From assembly GCF_000317025.1 (NCBI RefSeq), contig NC_019689.1, forward strand, positions 3,139,501-3,203,500: a stretch of DNA of 64,000 nt, written 5' to 3'. The translations under genes were made by a program, and so were the position numbers. The DNA is from Pleurocapsa sp. PCC 7327. Its GTDB lineage: Bacteria; Cyanobacteriota; Cyanobacteriia; Cyanobacteriales; Microcystaceae. Below are positions 29,105-38,497 of this stretch, in pieces. Position 1 is the first letter of the stretch, and the number at the start of each line of letters is the position of its first letter. Under the pieces are notes generated by a model that saw nothing but the letters and a program-made list of their open reading frames with translations, was not told the DNA's origin and did not search any database.

Positions 29105-29920
29105 CTAAGCTTTTTTGCCTAGAAATTCAACTAATGGTTTGAAAACGGCTACCAATTCAGCCCGACTGACTGCCAAACAGGGAAAAGAGCGATCGCCATA
29201 ATTGTGACCCACTTTGAGAGGAAATATCGGTTGTGCAGCTAGCGAGACAAACACGCCGCCTGCTGCCTGTACTATGACCCACGCAGCGGCAATATCCCAA
29301 ATTTTAGGCGTTGCTTCGACTCCGCCAAGGGCAGCTCCAGATGCCACGAGAAGTAAATTATAACTTGCTACTCCGATGGTGCGAATTTTGCAGGGAAACG
29401 GGCGCTTAAGAACGTCGGTACTGCGAGCGCAGATGCTAAAAAGATGATTTTTACTGGGATTGTCGGGGCTAGTGTGAATCGGTTCGCCATTCATATACGC
29501 CCCAGTCGGACCAGTTAGTCCCGACTCTCCATACCAATAGCCATAGAAAGACTGATTTAGCTGCGGCAGGTGGACAAAACCAAAAACAGGCGTTCCTCGA
29601 TAAAGCAATCCCAGAGAAATGCCCCAAATCGGAATTCCTCGCGTAAAGTTGGTCGTGCCGTCGATGGGATCGACGATCCAGCACCAATCGTTAGCCGGAA
29701 AAACATGTTCGGTTTCTTCGGTGAGAACGCCATGGTCGGGGAATACAGTTGCGATCGCGTCTCGAATCTCTTTATCTGCCCATTTATCTGCCTGCGTCAC
29801 CAACGTCCCGTCTTCCTTGCGAGTTGGCTGCAATTTGCCGAAATCGACAATTAACTGATTGCCGATATTTTTCGCCGTGGTTTGGGCAAACTCTAAAACC
29901 TGCGTCCAAAAATCTTGCAT
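29105..29920 (-). CDS. Inositol monophosphatase family protein
   Basis: A 271-residue Mg-dependent, Li-sensitive phosphatase. Metal-site motifs are LTEETEHVF, WIVDPIDGTTNFTRG and WDIAAAWVIVQAAGGV, in the usual order. Likely substrates are myo-inositol 1-phosphate or related sugar phosphates such as histidinol phosphate or fructose 1,6-bisphosphate; sequence alone does not decide. ATG 29920 is the only start. Upstream on the same strand, 77 bases away, is a membrane-anchored methyltransferase. Confidence 0.92.
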   Translation of the reverse strand: MQDFWTQVLEFAQTTAKNIGNQLIVDFGKLQPTRKEDGTLVTQADKWADKEIRDAIATVFPDHGVLTEETEHVFPANDWCWIVDPIDGTTNFTRGIPIWGISLGLLYRGTPVFGFVHLPQLNQSFYGYWYGESGLTGPTGAYMNGEPIHTSPDNPSKNHLFSICARSTDVLKRPFPCKIRTIGVASYNLLLVASGAALGGVEATPKIWDIAAAWVIVQAAGGVFVSLAAQPIFPLKVGHNYGDRSFPCLAVSRAELVAVFKPLVEFLGKKA

Positions 29921-29997
29921 TAGTATTCAGGAAATAAAATTTAGGTTTTTGAGAATAGAGTCTCATTCTATACACAGTCATGTAATTCTGCGACTGC

Positions 29998-30594
29998 TTA
30001 TTGCTTTGGAACAACCCATAAATAAATGGTAGTACCACCTACCTGCATGGTACGCTGGGGTTTCCAGTTGCCCATGTCGAAGGAGTGAGACACGATCCGA
30101 GTGCCTGGTCTGAGTTCCTGCAACAGCTTAGGACGAAGTTTTAAGTTGACTTCCGGTAGCAGGTAAAGCGTGACTACCGTTGCTTGGCGCAGGTCGGTTT
30201 TAAATAGGTCTTGCTGGATAAATCGCACTCGATCTGTTACTCCTGCCTTTTGAGCGTTGGCGTTAGACTCTTGAATGCGTTCTGGATCGATGTCTACACC
30301 GACACCGCGCGCGCCATATTTTTGCGCGGCAGTAATCGGAATTCGTCCATCTCCGCTGCCAAGGTCATAAACCACATCATTTTTATTGACTTGGGCGAGT
30401 TCCAGCATTGCCTCCACGACTGGCTGCGAGGTTGGGACATAAGGTACGTCTCTTGGGCGTTCTTGGGGGGTTGTTGTCGGGGCAGGGTTTTGTGCCTGTG
30501 CTTCTGAATCGCGCTTTTGCGCGTATTCAGTAATTGCTAAGCTGACAATACTAAGCCCTATAATCAGTAAAGTTGAGATTTTTTGGAAATACAC
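29998..30594 (-). CDS. Membrane-anchored or exported class I SAM-dependent methyltransferase
   Basis: A 198-residue protein from GTG 30594, where AAGGAG is nine bases upstream; a TTG at 30645 would add 17 residues but lacks a ribosome site. The N terminus has one hydrophobic segment (ISTLLIIGLSIVSLAI), then a disordered Ala/Pro linker. The Rossmann methyltransferase has motif I VVYDLGSGDGRIPI, acidic loop VGVDIDPERI and motif IV-like VTLYLLPEVN. Placing a SAM enzyme behind an N-terminal membrane segment is unusual because SAM is cytosolic; an anchor facing the cytoplasm is the simplest reading. Substrate unknown. Confidence 0.8.
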   Translation of the reverse strand: MYFQKISTLLIIGLSIVSLAITEYAQKRDSEAQAQNPAPTTTPQERPRDVPYVPTSQPVVEAMLELAQVNKNDVVYDLGSGDGRIPITAAQKYGARGVGVDIDPERIQESNANAQKAGVTDRVRFIQQDLFKTDLRQATVVTLYLLPEVNLKLRPKLLQELRPGTRIVSHSFDMGNWKPQRTMQVGGTTIYLWVVPKQ

Positions 30595-30645
30595 GATTTT
30601 GTTCTCCTTGTCTCGATAGTCCGAAGGTATAAACGCTACAGGCAA

Positions 30646-31083
30646 ATCCCAGCAGGGGAATAAAACCTGTTGGAATTATCCTAATCCCTATATTCGACAT
30701 CAAAATAAAACCGCGATCGCGTGGCTTGAATCAACTAACCAATAAGACGAGCCGCTATCATTTTCTGCGATCGGAAATTATCCACCAGGAAATTAATTTT
30801 CGGCTCATATAGAAAGTCCATTTGCATCGATTAGGCTATAAAATTTGGAGTCGGTTTAAACCGACTTAATATGTGAGACGGAGAATTTATTCTCCGGCGG
30901 ACTTGCTAAGAAATTGGGGAGGTGCGATCGCGATTGTTGCCCGTAACCCGCTAGGAAATTAATTTCCTGGCTAACAGATAAAGCCCATTTTAATGGACTA
31001 GCCTATGCAATTTAGAGTCGGTTGCAACGGGAAAATAATCCTTCCAGTGACATTTTCTGAGAACGAGCTGGCAAAACCAATCA
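30646..31083. repeat. Intergenic region with two copies of a dispersed repeat
   Basis: No gene is seen in this 438-base stretch. Two imperfect direct copies share AGGAAATTAATTT, a stretch like AAAGYCCATTT, then AGCCTATGCAATTTAGAGTC or its variant, at about 30788-30858 and 30952-31022. Between them lie the palindromes AGTCGGTTTAAACCGACT and GGAGAATTTATTCTCC. Such repeats are typical dispersed elements of cyanobacterial genomes. The tRNA-Ala gene follows directly. Confidence 0.6.
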
Positions 31084-31156
31084 TGGAGCTAAGCGGATTC
31101 GAACCGCTGACCCCTGCAATGCCATTGCAGTGCTCTACCAACTGAGCTATAACCCC
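31084..31156 (-). tRNA. tRNA-Ala (anticodon GGC)
   Basis: A 73-base cloverleaf on the minus strand. It starts GGGGTTA, with D arm GCTCAGTTGGTAGAGC, anticodon arm CTGCA-ATGGCAT-TGCAG giving anticodon GGC, T arm with GGTTCGAATCC, and ends TAGCTCC plus discriminator A. The acceptor stem pairs fully with two G-T pairs. The 3' CCA is not encoded. It reads GCC (and GCU) alanine codons. Confidence 0.97.
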
Positions 31157-31267
31157 TTAAAGTGCATTTTCTATCTTGCCTTAATTTTTTTTATTTTGTC
31201 AAGAGTTAATTAATTAACTTTTAGTAATAAAATTAATTAAGAAAAATAAAGTATCGGTCAGCCGAAA

Positions 31268-31450
31268 TTAGATCAAATAGCTCAAGCAATGACCCATCAG
31301 GAAATAAACGACTAACATCGCCGCAGCAGCGAGGGCAACCAGAGTTCCAGCTAGCATGAGGGAAAATTCTTGCTGCTCGAACGCTTCTTGCATAAGATGA
31401 AGCGACCAAGCCACCAAAGCCACATCAAATATGAGAATAGGAATCAACAT
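31268..31450 (-). CDS. Small conserved two-helix membrane protein
   Basis: Sixty residues with two hydrophobic helices (LIPILIFDVALVAWSLHLM and LMLAGTLVALAAAAMLVVYF) joined by EAFEQQEFS, probably a thylakoid or plasma membrane hairpin. No known family is recognised. The start ATG 31450 and the clean hydrophobicity pattern favour a real gene. It lies between tRNA-Ala and hisF, all on the minus strand. Confidence 0.6.
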   Translation of the reverse strand: MLIPILIFDVALVAWSLHLMQEAFEQQEFSLMLAGTLVALAAAAMLVVYFLMGHCLSYLI

Positions 31451-31545
31451 ATTTTAAAAAATGTTAACTTTAATCTATTCTAATACATATTTTTAAGGTG
31501 GATAATCTTGGCTGCTCCAACCTTAAGATTATCTCAATACTTTTC

Positions 31546-32316
31546 TTACAGTGCCCGCGTTAGGACTTGGCGTTCTTGCAGGTAGGTTTTTACTTGGGGG
31601 ATAGTTAATTGTCCGTAATGCAGCAGGGAAGCCAATAGCGCTGCTTCTGCCCCTCCTTCGGTGAGGGCTTCATAGATGTGTTGGCAGTTGCCAGCCCCTC
31701 CAGAAGCAATGACGGGAATTTCTACTCGTTCGGCAATGGTGCGAGTTAACGCTAAGTCATATCCTGCCTGGGTTCCGTCGGCATCCATGCTAGTAACTAG
31801 CAACTCTCCCGCGCCTCGTTTTTGGGCTTCTTTTGCCCAGGCGATCGCATCGATCCCCGTATTTTCCCGGCCGCCGCGCACGTAAACATCCCAGCCCGGA
31901 TTGCTAGGATCGTTGCGCCGTCTAGCATCGATCGCAATTACAATACACTGTTTGCCAAAGCGATCGCTAGCTTCGTCGATCAAATCTGGGTTGCGTAATG
32001 CTGCCGAATTAATGCTAACTTTATCTGCCCCCGCTCTTAACAAATTTTTAATCATTTCTAAGGATTGGATGCCTCCGCCAACGGTTAGAGGAATAAAAAC
32101 TTGTTCCGCCGTCCGGTAAACGACATCGATAATGATGTCGCGATCTTCGTGGGTTGCTGTAATATCGAGGAAGACCAGTTCGTCTGCACCTGCATCGTTG
32201 TAGATTTTAGCAAGTTCTACTGGGTCGCCAGCGTCTTTGAGATCGACAAAATTCACGCCTTTGACGACGCGACCCGCTTTTACATCCAAACAAGGCAAAA
32301 TTCTCTTGGCAAGCAT
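31546..32316 (-). CDS. hisF: Imidazole glycerol phosphate synthase cyclase subunit HisF
   Basis: Cyclase half of the HisF-HisH synthase: a (beta/alpha)8 barrel that makes imidazole glycerol phosphate and AICAR from PRFAR and ammonia in histidine synthesis. The catalytic Asp residues are in [17 protein letters not shown] (Asp11) and [11 protein letters not shown]. Phosphate-binding loops GGGIQS and ASGGAG are present. 256 residues is the standard length. hisH is not in the window. Confidence 0.96.
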   Translation of the reverse strand: MLAKRILPCLDVKAGRVVKGVNFVDLKDAGDPVELAKIYNDAGADELVFLDITATHEDRDIIIDVVYRTAEQVFIPLTVGGGIQSLEMIKNLLRAGADKVSINSAALRNPDLIDEASDRFGKQCIVIAIDARRRNDPSNPGWDVYVRGGRENTGIDAIAWAKEAQKRGAGELLVTSMDADGTQAGYDLALTRTIAERVEIPVIASGGAGNCQHIYEALTEGGAEAALLASLLHYGQLTIPQVKTYLQERQVLTRAL

Positions 32317-32325
32317 CAGTTAAAT

Positions 32326-32357
32326 CAGTTATCGGTAAACAGTTATCAGTTATCAGT
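32326..32357. repeat. Short tandem repeat at the hisF-folC junction
   Basis: Tandem CAGTTATCAGTTATCAGT-type heptamers, a known class of short tandem repeats in cyanobacteria. The repeat runs into the 3' end of folC and supplies its last codons (Thr-Asp-Asn) and TGA stop on the minus strand. Confidence 0.65.
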
Positions 32358-33599
32358 GTAAGTGTTCCTCTGATGTTGCAAAAAATGTCCCACTAGATAT
32401 AAAGAACCGCATAAAATAACCAAGCGATTGGGATGAGTGTGAATAGCAGTCTCTAAAGCGAGAAAAAGATCGAGAAAGGTTTGAATGCTTGCTAATCCCG
32501 GACAAATTTTTGCTGCTAGCGTTGCCAGATCTTTTGGATCGGCGGTACTATGGTCGGGAACGGGGACGAGATATAAATGTTCGCCCGATCGCAGCAAGGC
32601 TTTAAAAATCTCGTCGTGTTCTTTAGTAGAGAGAATGCCCATCACCCAAACGACAGTTTTTTTTAGGGTATCGACATATTGACGCAAAGCTTTGGCGGCG
32701 GCGGGGTTATGTGCCCCATCGATCAGGAGGGGATAATGATTCCAGGTCGTCCATTGCATGCGTCCCAACCAGCGAGTTTTTGCCATTCCAGTTTGAATTG
32801 CTTCTAAGGGAATCTGCCAACCTTGTTGCTGGAGAATTTGCAAAGACGCGATCGCGATGGCAGAATTCATTAATTGAATGTCTCCCAATAAAGGCAAAGG
32901 ATATTCAATCTCTCCATATTTGGCCCAATCTTCTTTGAGTTTTTCCGCTGGTTCTACCCAAACGGCGGGACAATTTAACTGTTGGATTCGTGCACAAATA
33001 ACTGCTTTTGCTTCGCCTGGAAGGTTACCAATGACGGCGGGACGATTGGGTTTGAGGATGCCTGCCTTTTCGCCTGCGATATCTGCAAGGGTTGGACCGA
33101 GAACTTGCCAGTGTTCGCGACTGATAGAAGTGATGACGCTAACCAGAGGGCGATCGCAAACATTTGTTGCATCCAATCGTCCGCCCAATCCCACTTCTAT
33201 AACGGCAATATCTACCCGCGATCGGGCAAAATATAACCAAGCCGCAGCCGTAATGACTTCAAATTGAGTCGGACTTTCTTCATTTGGCGCGATCGCAACC
33301 CGAACTTGTTGAATAATTTCTTCTAGATCGCGGGAAGAAATAGGCTGGTCGTTAATGCAAATGCGTTCCGTCCAATCGACTAAATGGGGAGAAATATAGC
33401 GTCCGACTTTGTAACCCGCTTCTGCAAGTACTGTAGAAAGATAGGCGCAAACAGAACCTTTGCCATTGGTTCCCGCTACGTGAATTAGAGGAACGCTGCG
33501 ATGGGGATTACCTAAAGCTGCTAAGAGGCGTTCTATGCGTTCTAATCCGAGATGAACGCCAAAGCGTTGAAAGGGTTTGAGGAGAGAGTCGGTGGTCAC
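32346..33599 (-). CDS. folC: Bifunctional folylpolyglutamate synthase / dihydrofolate synthase
   Basis: Adds glutamate to dihydropteroate and to reduced folates. The 417-residue Mur-ligase-type protein has the ATP loop HVAGTNGKGSVCAYLST near residues 40-56, ISPHLVDWTERI, and the C-terminal domain beginning LIDGAHNPAAAKAL. The start is GTG 33599, giving MTTDSLLKPF; no clear Shine-Dalgarno is seen. The C-terminal tail is encoded by a short tandem repeat. It may be transcribed with hisF downstream. Confidence 0.93.
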   Translation of the reverse strand: MTTDSLLKPFQRFGVHLGLERIERLLAALGNPHRSVPLIHVAGTNGKGSVCAYLSTVLAEAGYKVGRYISPHLVDWTERICINDQPISSRDLEEIIQQVRVAIAPNEESPTQFEVITAAAWLYFARSRVDIAVIEVGLGGRLDATNVCDRPLVSVITSISREHWQVLGPTLADIAGEKAGILKPNRPAVIGNLPGEAKAVICARIQQLNCPAVWVEPAEKLKEDWAKYGEIEYPLPLLGDIQLMNSAIAIASLQILQQQGWQIPLEAIQTGMAKTRWLGRMQWTTWNHYPLLIDGAHNPAAAKALRQYVDTLKKTVVWVMGILSTKEHDEIFKALLRSGEHLYLVPVPDHSTADPKDLATLAAKICPGLASIQTFLDLFLALETAIHTHPNRLVILCGSLYLVGHFLQHQRNTYTDN

Positions 33600-33803
33600 G
33601 TAGAAGTTGATTGTGTAGACTTAAATACTACGATAATTGGTTTGTGTATCGCAGGCGATCGCATCTCCTAGATTAAAAAACTTATACATTTGATTTTTCC
33701 ACTGCTGGTAATTTCATTCATAAAGCATCCCTATATAAATCTCCTAGATCGATCGCCAATCCCCAACTCAAAATAGTATAACGTTACCCAAGTTACCTAA
33801 GAG

Positions 33804-35225
33804 ATGCTAAGTAGCGATCGCAAAGCTTGGTCAAAAGCTATTGAAAAACCCGCCCAAGAATTTCCTCTGACTCCTCTACCCGTCCTCTATGGCAAAATTC
33901 CCCAAGGGCTGCGGGGAAGTTTCTATCGCAACGGGCCCGGACGCTTAGAACGAGGTGGAATGCGAGTGGGACATTGGTTTGATGGAGATGGGGCAGTTTT
34001 AGCCATCCATTTTACAGACGCAGGCGCAAGCGGAGTCTATCGCTACGTCCAGACGAAAGGCTATCAAAAAGAAACCGCCGCCAATAAATTTCTGTTTCCC
34101 AATTATGGCATGAAGGCTCCAGGAGCATTTTGGACTCAATGGGGAAAAGAGTTCAAGAATTGTGCCAATACTTCTGTTATGGCATTACCAAATAAATTAT
34201 TGGCTCTTTGGGAAGGGGGCAATCCTTACGCCCTAAATTTGCAAACGCTTGAAACTATCGGCACCGACAATTTATCGAGTTTAAATAAGAGCGATCCTTT
34301 TTCTGCCCATCCTAAAATCGATCCCCAGACGGGTGCCATCTATAACTTTGGGGTGGTTGCTGAGTTAAACGCTACGCTGAACTTGTACCAGAGCAACTCC
34401 ACAGGCAAAATCGTCAAAAAAACTGCAACCCAATTAGAAGGCGTGCCTTTAATTCATGATTTTGTTATGGCAGGGCAATATTTAATCTTTTTTGTGTCGC
34501 CAGTGCGAATTAATTTCCTGCCTCCTGCATTGGGGTTGAGTAGTTTCAGCGATGCGATGCAGTGGAAACCGGAATTGGGTACGCAAGTTCTCGTATTCGA
34601 TCGCAATACGCTTTCTCTTGTCAGTCGTGGCGAAGCCGATCCTTGGTTTCAGTGGCATTTCGGAAATGGGTATACAGATACTGATGGGTCCCTTGTCATT
34701 GTAGTTGCCCGCTATCGAGATTTTCAGACCAATCAGAATTTAAAAGAAGTCGCCACGGGGAAGATAGAAACTCCAGCCAAGGCAACGCTATGGCAAATTA
34801 GCCTCAATCCCCAGACGGGGAAAGTTATCTCCACTGAAGAAGTTCTGGACAAGGAATGCGAATTTCCTACCGTTGCGCCCCATCAAGTCGGACAGCCATG
34901 GCGCTATAGTTATTTATCAACCCATCGAGACGGGGCGAATAGTGCTGAAGAACTCTTCGGCGCGATCGCTCGTTTCGATCGTAAAACCAGCAATTTGTCA
35001 ATAGCAGACCCAGGAGAAAATTGCTATCCCAGCGAACCAATTTTTGTCCCCAATGGGCCAAATTCGGAAGAGGGCTGGGTATTGACGGTAGTTTACGATG
35101 GCAATAGCGATACTAGCGAAGTGAGAATTTACAGGTGCGATCGCTTAGAAGATGAACCCATCTGTTGTTTGGGATTGCCAAGCGTCGTTCCTCACGGCTT
35201 CCACGGAACTTGGAAACCTGCTTGA
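33804..35225 (+). CDS. Carotenoid oxygenase (apocarotenoid-cleaving, RPE65 family)
   Basis: A 473-residue non-haem Fe(II) dioxygenase with a seven-blade propeller, cleaving apocarotenoids (retinal formation is typical of the cyanobacterial members). The four iron-binding His fit in AHPKIDPQTG, LIHDFVMAGQYLIFF, WHFGNGYTD and VPHGFHGTW. The N-terminal GSFYRNGPGRLERGG and GHWFDGDGAV are conserved landmarks. No signal peptide. The gene is isolated, ending at a strong hairpin. The exact substrate cannot be stated. Confidence 0.92.
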   Translation: MLSSDRKAWSKAIEKPAQEFPLTPLPVLYGKIPQGLRGSFYRNGPGRLERGGMRVGHWFDGDGAVLAIHFTDAGASGVYRYVQTKGYQKETAANKFLFPNYGMKAPGAFWTQWGKEFKNCANTSVMALPNKLLALWEGGNPYALNLQTLETIGTDNLSSLNKSDPFSAHPKIDPQTGAIYNFGVVAELNATLNLYQSNSTGKIVKKTATQLEGVPLIHDFVMAGQYLIFFVSPVRINFLPPALGLSSFSDAMQWKPELGTQVLVFDRNTLSLVSRGEADPWFQWHFGNGYTDTDGSLVIVVARYRDFQTNQNLKEVATGKIETPAKATLWQISLNPQTGKVISTEEVLDKECEFPTVAPHQVGQPWRYSYLSTHRDGANSAEELFGAIARFDRKTSNLSIADPGENCYPSEPIFVPNGPNSEEGWVLTVVYDGNSDTSEVRIYRCDRLEDEPICCLGLPSVVPHGFHGTWKPA

Positions 35226-35233
35226 CTAAGATA

Positions 35234-35276
35234 ATTCACATTCGCAATTGATTAATCGTTAATTGCGAATGTGAAT
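35234..35276. terminator. Bidirectional terminator-like perfect hairpin
   Basis: A perfect 16-bp stem ATTCACATTCGCAATT / AATTGCGAATGTGAAT with an 11-base loop, located 8 bases after the carotenoid oxygenase stop and just before the end of the convergent gene. The position suggests termination for both strands, though no long T run follows. Confidence 0.65.
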
Positions 35277-35292
35277 GGCGAACGCGTTATTT

Positions 35293-35661
35293 TTACCACC
35301 AAATTCGATTGCCGTTTTCGTCCATGCGAGCTTGACGAATGACATCAGAAATTTCTTCTGCATCCTTGACATGGTGAAGTGCTTTCTTTTCACCATTAGG
35401 ATATTCCACAATAAAATAAGTTGGGACTTTAATATGGTCGCCCGTAATGTCTGGAACATCAACGGCGATTTGTTTAGCTTTTTCTTCAATTGTTTGAGGT
35501 TCATCGGCAATGCGATCGCCAGGATTGGCTGTTAAATTTCTTTCTTTAGAACTGAGTTTTTGTTCTGCTGGAACAGTATCTTTGGCTTCTGCTGGAATCT
35601 CTTCAGAATTGATAGATAGATCTCGATTTTTTGATTGTTCTGTAACTTTTTTTCGTTGCAT
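35293..35661 (-). CDS. Hypothetical protein with C-terminal DUF2188-like motif
   Basis: About 122 residues from ATG 35661; the frame also has an ATG at 35685. The N-terminal two thirds are polar and disordered (KKVTEQSKNRDLSINSEEIP). The C-terminal block TYFIVEYPNGEKKALHHVKD, then DVIRQARMDENGNRIWW, looks like a small beta-alpha-beta fold. Not firmly assigned to a family. Its disordered, charged character and the adjacent KGG stress protein on the same strand suggest a stress role, which is inference. Confidence 0.55.
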   Translation of the reverse strand: MQRKKVTEQSKNRDLSINSEEIPAEAKDTVPAEQKLSSKERNLTANPGDRIADEPQTIEEKAKQIAVDVPDITGDHIKVPTYFIVEYPNGEKKALHHVKDAEEISDVIRQARMDENGNRIWW

Positions 35662-35806
35662 AGTTCGCCCTTTTCTAAACAACATTTTTCCCGATTGCTA
35701 TCCTCTTACTTGCTTCCGGCAGCATTGTGCTAGCGCTGGTCAAACGTAGATGTGGAGATATTCCACGTCCCGCCTCATTTCGGCAGCAATAAATCTATTA
35801 GTTCTT

Positions 35807-36118
35807 TTAGCTTTGTCGTTCTGTTTTTGCAGGTTGTTTGTGGCTACTGCCATTAGCGTTCTTGTCTTCTTCTTTGCTTTTATTTTCGTCTCGATTGCTT
35901 TTACGCGAACTCTTACCACCTTCGCGACCGATCTCTGCCATGTGTTCGCGGTCTTTGCTCACAGCTTCACCCCCCTTACGACCAGCTTCTCTGGCTTCTT
36001 CTGGGGTAAACTCGTGGGCAGTTCCCTTGGCATGGGCTGCTTTTCCGCCTTTGCTGGCAATTTCGCGCTGCTTTTGTGCATCCATGGATGCAAATCCACG
36101 TTTGCTCGTGTCGGTCAT
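35807..36118 (-). CDS. KGG-repeat general stress protein (GsiB-like)
   Basis: A 103-residue hydrophilic protein. It carries stress-protein KGG repeats: QREIASKGGKAAHAKG, EEAREAGRKGGEAVSK and MAEIGREGGKSSRK, each about 20 residues. The C-terminal third is a charged disordered tail. AAGGAG precedes ATG 36118 at good spacing. Relatives are induced by desiccation, salt or general stress; the molecular role is unclear. A shadow frame on the opposite strand was ignored. Confidence 0.85.
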   Translation of the reverse strand: MTDTSKRGFASMDAQKQREIASKGGKAAHAKGTAHEFTPEEAREAGRKGGEAVSKDREHMAEIGREGGKSSRKSNRDENKSKEEDKNANGSSHKQPAKTERQS

Positions 36119-36441
36119 AAAATATCTCCTTTTGCTCGCAGTTTTTATATTGAGTAATTGCTCGAATATTTATATCTAATTTAAAAAAAAATAAGACCGA
36201 TCGGCTTCCTACTAAAAGGAGAGTTTTCGCTCAAGCTAAAGGCATAATTTTTTAGTTATCACTCATCCATTGCCAGTTATCAACAATGAGAAAAAAATGG
36301 TTGAGCGATCGCGCCTCAGTTTAACCGATCGGAAGGAGTAGGCTGGCGATCGCTCATAGCAATCCTAAATCATCAAATTTTCTGCTCTTTTGACAAAAAC
36401 TTACCCAAACTTAAAATGAAGAATAGTAAAATTTCAGATTC
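36119..36441. other. Intergenic region, no gene seen
   Basis: A 323-base gap between the KGG gene and the adaptor gene. It contains HIP1-like GCGATCGC motifs, AT-rich DNA and a CAGTTATC-type short repeat near 36272. No RNA structure or open frame stands out. Confidence 0.4.
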
Positions 36442-37872
36442 TTATTTTTCTATCTCTTTCTGGTCTTTGTTTTCTGGCAGATCGACAAATACTCGCTCTC
36501 CAGGGGTCAATCCATCTAGGATTTGGGTTTTGTCATTGAGGACGAGTCCGATGGTTACGGGTTTGAACTTGGGTTTTTGGTTGTCGTCGGGAACCATTAC
36601 TCCGGTTTGACCTTCTTGGGTGACGATCGCAACCGTGGGAACCACCAAAGCGTTGCTAAGTTGTCTGCCCACAAAATCGACATCGACGTTCATCTTAGAG
36701 CGCAGCGTCTCTTGACCGGTGAGGATGCGAACGGTAACTTCAAACGAAGTCACGTTTTGCTCGACCACAGCTTCTGGAGCGATTTTAACAACCTGTCCTT
36801 GAAAAACCTTATCGGGATAGGCATCGGCAACGATTCTTGCCGGTTGTCCTAATTGCAATTGACCGATATCGACTTCCGGGACTTTAGCAACAACTTCTAG
36901 CCCGCTTGCCAGTGCTAGAATAGACGCTGAGGTAGCAGAGGCAGTAGCGGAAGCAGAAGTCGTCGGCGTGACAAAAGCGCCAACCGTTGCGTATTTCTGG
37001 GTAACTACCCCATCAAAAGGCGCTCTAATAACCGTGTCTTGATATTGAATTTTAATCCGTTCGAGTTCTGCCCTGGCTGCTTCTGCGGCAGCTTGGAGTT
37101 GGGCAAGTTCTGCTTCTGCAGTTTTTTGGCGCTGTTGTAATTGAACTTGGGCTTCGGCAACAGCTGCTTTTAAGCGATCTATTTCGGGAAAGCTAGTCGT
37201 TTTAGCTTGCTCAAAACGCTGTTGCGCCTCCATCCCAGTTGCTAGAGCCGTCCGAAAATCATTCAACACTGCGTCGTATTCATCTTGAGTCACCGCTCCT
37301 TCCTTGAGTAAGGCTTCATTGCGCTGAATGCGAGCTTGTGCCAATTGAAATCGCGCTTCGGCAGCCTGGAGTTGCGCTTGTGCTTGTTTGATGTCTTTGG
37401 GAAGTTTTGCTTGAGCTTGTTTGAGGCTGGCTTGAGCCTGAGCCAAACGGTTTTTAGCTTGGGCAATTTCTCCTGGAATTCTAACCTGCGCTTCCTTAAA
37501 CTGGGCAAGGGCTTGTCTGAATTTTGCTTGAGCTTCGTATCCCTGTGCCTGAATTTCCAAATTTTCCATCACGGCTAGGATTTGCCCTCTTTTGACTCGC
37601 ATGCCTTGATCGACTCGCAACTCTACCAATCGACCGGGATTTTTTGGGCTGATATTAACGCTCGTAATCGGCTCGACGGTTCCGCTGGCTTCTATTTCCG
37701 CTGCCAAGGTTTCTCTTGTGGTAGGGACAGTCAGTTTGTCGAGCAACTGCTCGGATGAAGGGGTTTCAACCATCCGATAAGTCATCAAACCGACAACTAG
37801 GATACCGCCTGTCATGACTCCCAGTATCCAAAGAAGCGGATTTTTTAATTTACTTTGCAGGGGAAATTCCAT
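36442..37872 (-). CDS. HlyD/MacA-type periplasmic adaptor (membrane fusion protein)
   Basis: A 476-residue adaptor that links an inner-membrane transporter to an outer-membrane channel. A single N-terminal membrane segment (PLLWILGVMTGGILVVGLM) is followed by a lipoyl half (GRLVELRVDQGMRVKRGQIL), a long Gln/Ala/Lys coiled-coil hairpin (about 115-275), the second lipoyl half (VIRAPFDGVVTQKYATVG) and beta-barrel segments. The architecture suits a MacA/DevB-type partner of an ABC exporter. No transporter gene is adjacent, so the partner is unknown. Start ATG 37872. Confidence 0.88.
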   Translation of the reverse strand: MEFPLQSKLKNPLLWILGVMTGGILVVGLMTYRMVETPSSEQLLDKLTVPTTRETLAAEIEASGTVEPITSVNISPKNPGRLVELRVDQGMRVKRGQILAVMENLEIQAQGYEAQAKFRQALAQFKEAQVRIPGEIAQAKNRLAQAQASLKQAQAKLPKDIKQAQAQLQAAEARFQLAQARIQRNEALLKEGAVTQDEYDAVLNDFRTALATGMEAQQRFEQAKTTSFPEIDRLKAAVAEAQVQLQQRQKTAEAELAQLQAAAEAARAELERIKIQYQDTVIRAPFDGVVTQKYATVGAFVTPTTSASATASATSASILALASGLEVVAKVPEVDIGQLQLGQPARIVADAYPDKVFQGQVVKIAPEAVVEQNVTSFEVTVRILTGQETLRSKMNVDVDFVGRQLSNALVVPTVAIVTQEGQTGVMVPDDNQKPKFKPVTIGLVLNDKTQILDGLTPGERVFVDLPENKDQKEIEK

Positions 37873-38137
37873 GGGATGAAGGATAAAACGATTTACTTGG
37901 CACCCTAAATTGTGCTTTGTAAGTTTATACTAACCTTTCTCTATAGCCGAGCGGGAGTAATGGTTGTTTATGGTAGCCGATAATGTGCTAGATTCAGGTT
38001 TATGTTTGCTTCACTTTGAGACAATGGGGCAAGAAAAAGATTAAATTTAGATAGTGTCGATCGGGAAGCGGGAATCCCGCTCCGCTTTCGACTCGGTTCT
38101 CAGTAATACGAGGTTTTTAGCGGTTAAGGAAACAGCA

Positions 38138-38386
38138 ATGAATCAAGAAGTTTTTGAAAAGGTCAAAAAAATTGTTGCCGAACAACTAGAAGTCAATCCC
38201 GATGATGTCAAGCCCGAATCTAGCTTTGCTAACGACTTGGGTGCAGACTCTCTAGATACCGTCGAATTGGTGATGGCGCTAGAAGAAGAATTTAATATTG
38301 AAATTCCCGACGAGGTAGCCGAACAGATCGATACTGTCGCTAAAGCAGTAGAGCATATCAGCCAGAAGATAGAGGCTGCTGCTTAA
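38138..38386 (+). CDS. acpP: Acyl carrier protein
   Basis: An 82-residue acidic four-helix protein that carries acyl chains on 4'-phosphopantetheine attached to Ser38 in [17 protein letters not shown] before ATG 38138 fixes the start; the open frame reaches back to 38054 but that extension is unlike ACP. It is followed 111 bases later by fabF, the standard fatty-acid synthesis pairing. Confidence 0.96.
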   Translation: MNQEVFEKVKKIVAEQLEVNPDDVKPESSFANDLGADSLDTVELVMALEEEFNIEIPDEVAEQIDTVAKAVEHISQKIEAAA

Positions 38387-38497
38387 ATTTTATTGTTATA
38401 GACTTTGGCATCGCCAAATCATTACATTAATTACTTTCCGTATTATCTGCATTCCGGGCAAAATCAAGCCTTTATCAATCGTAGGATCGTGGCAAAT

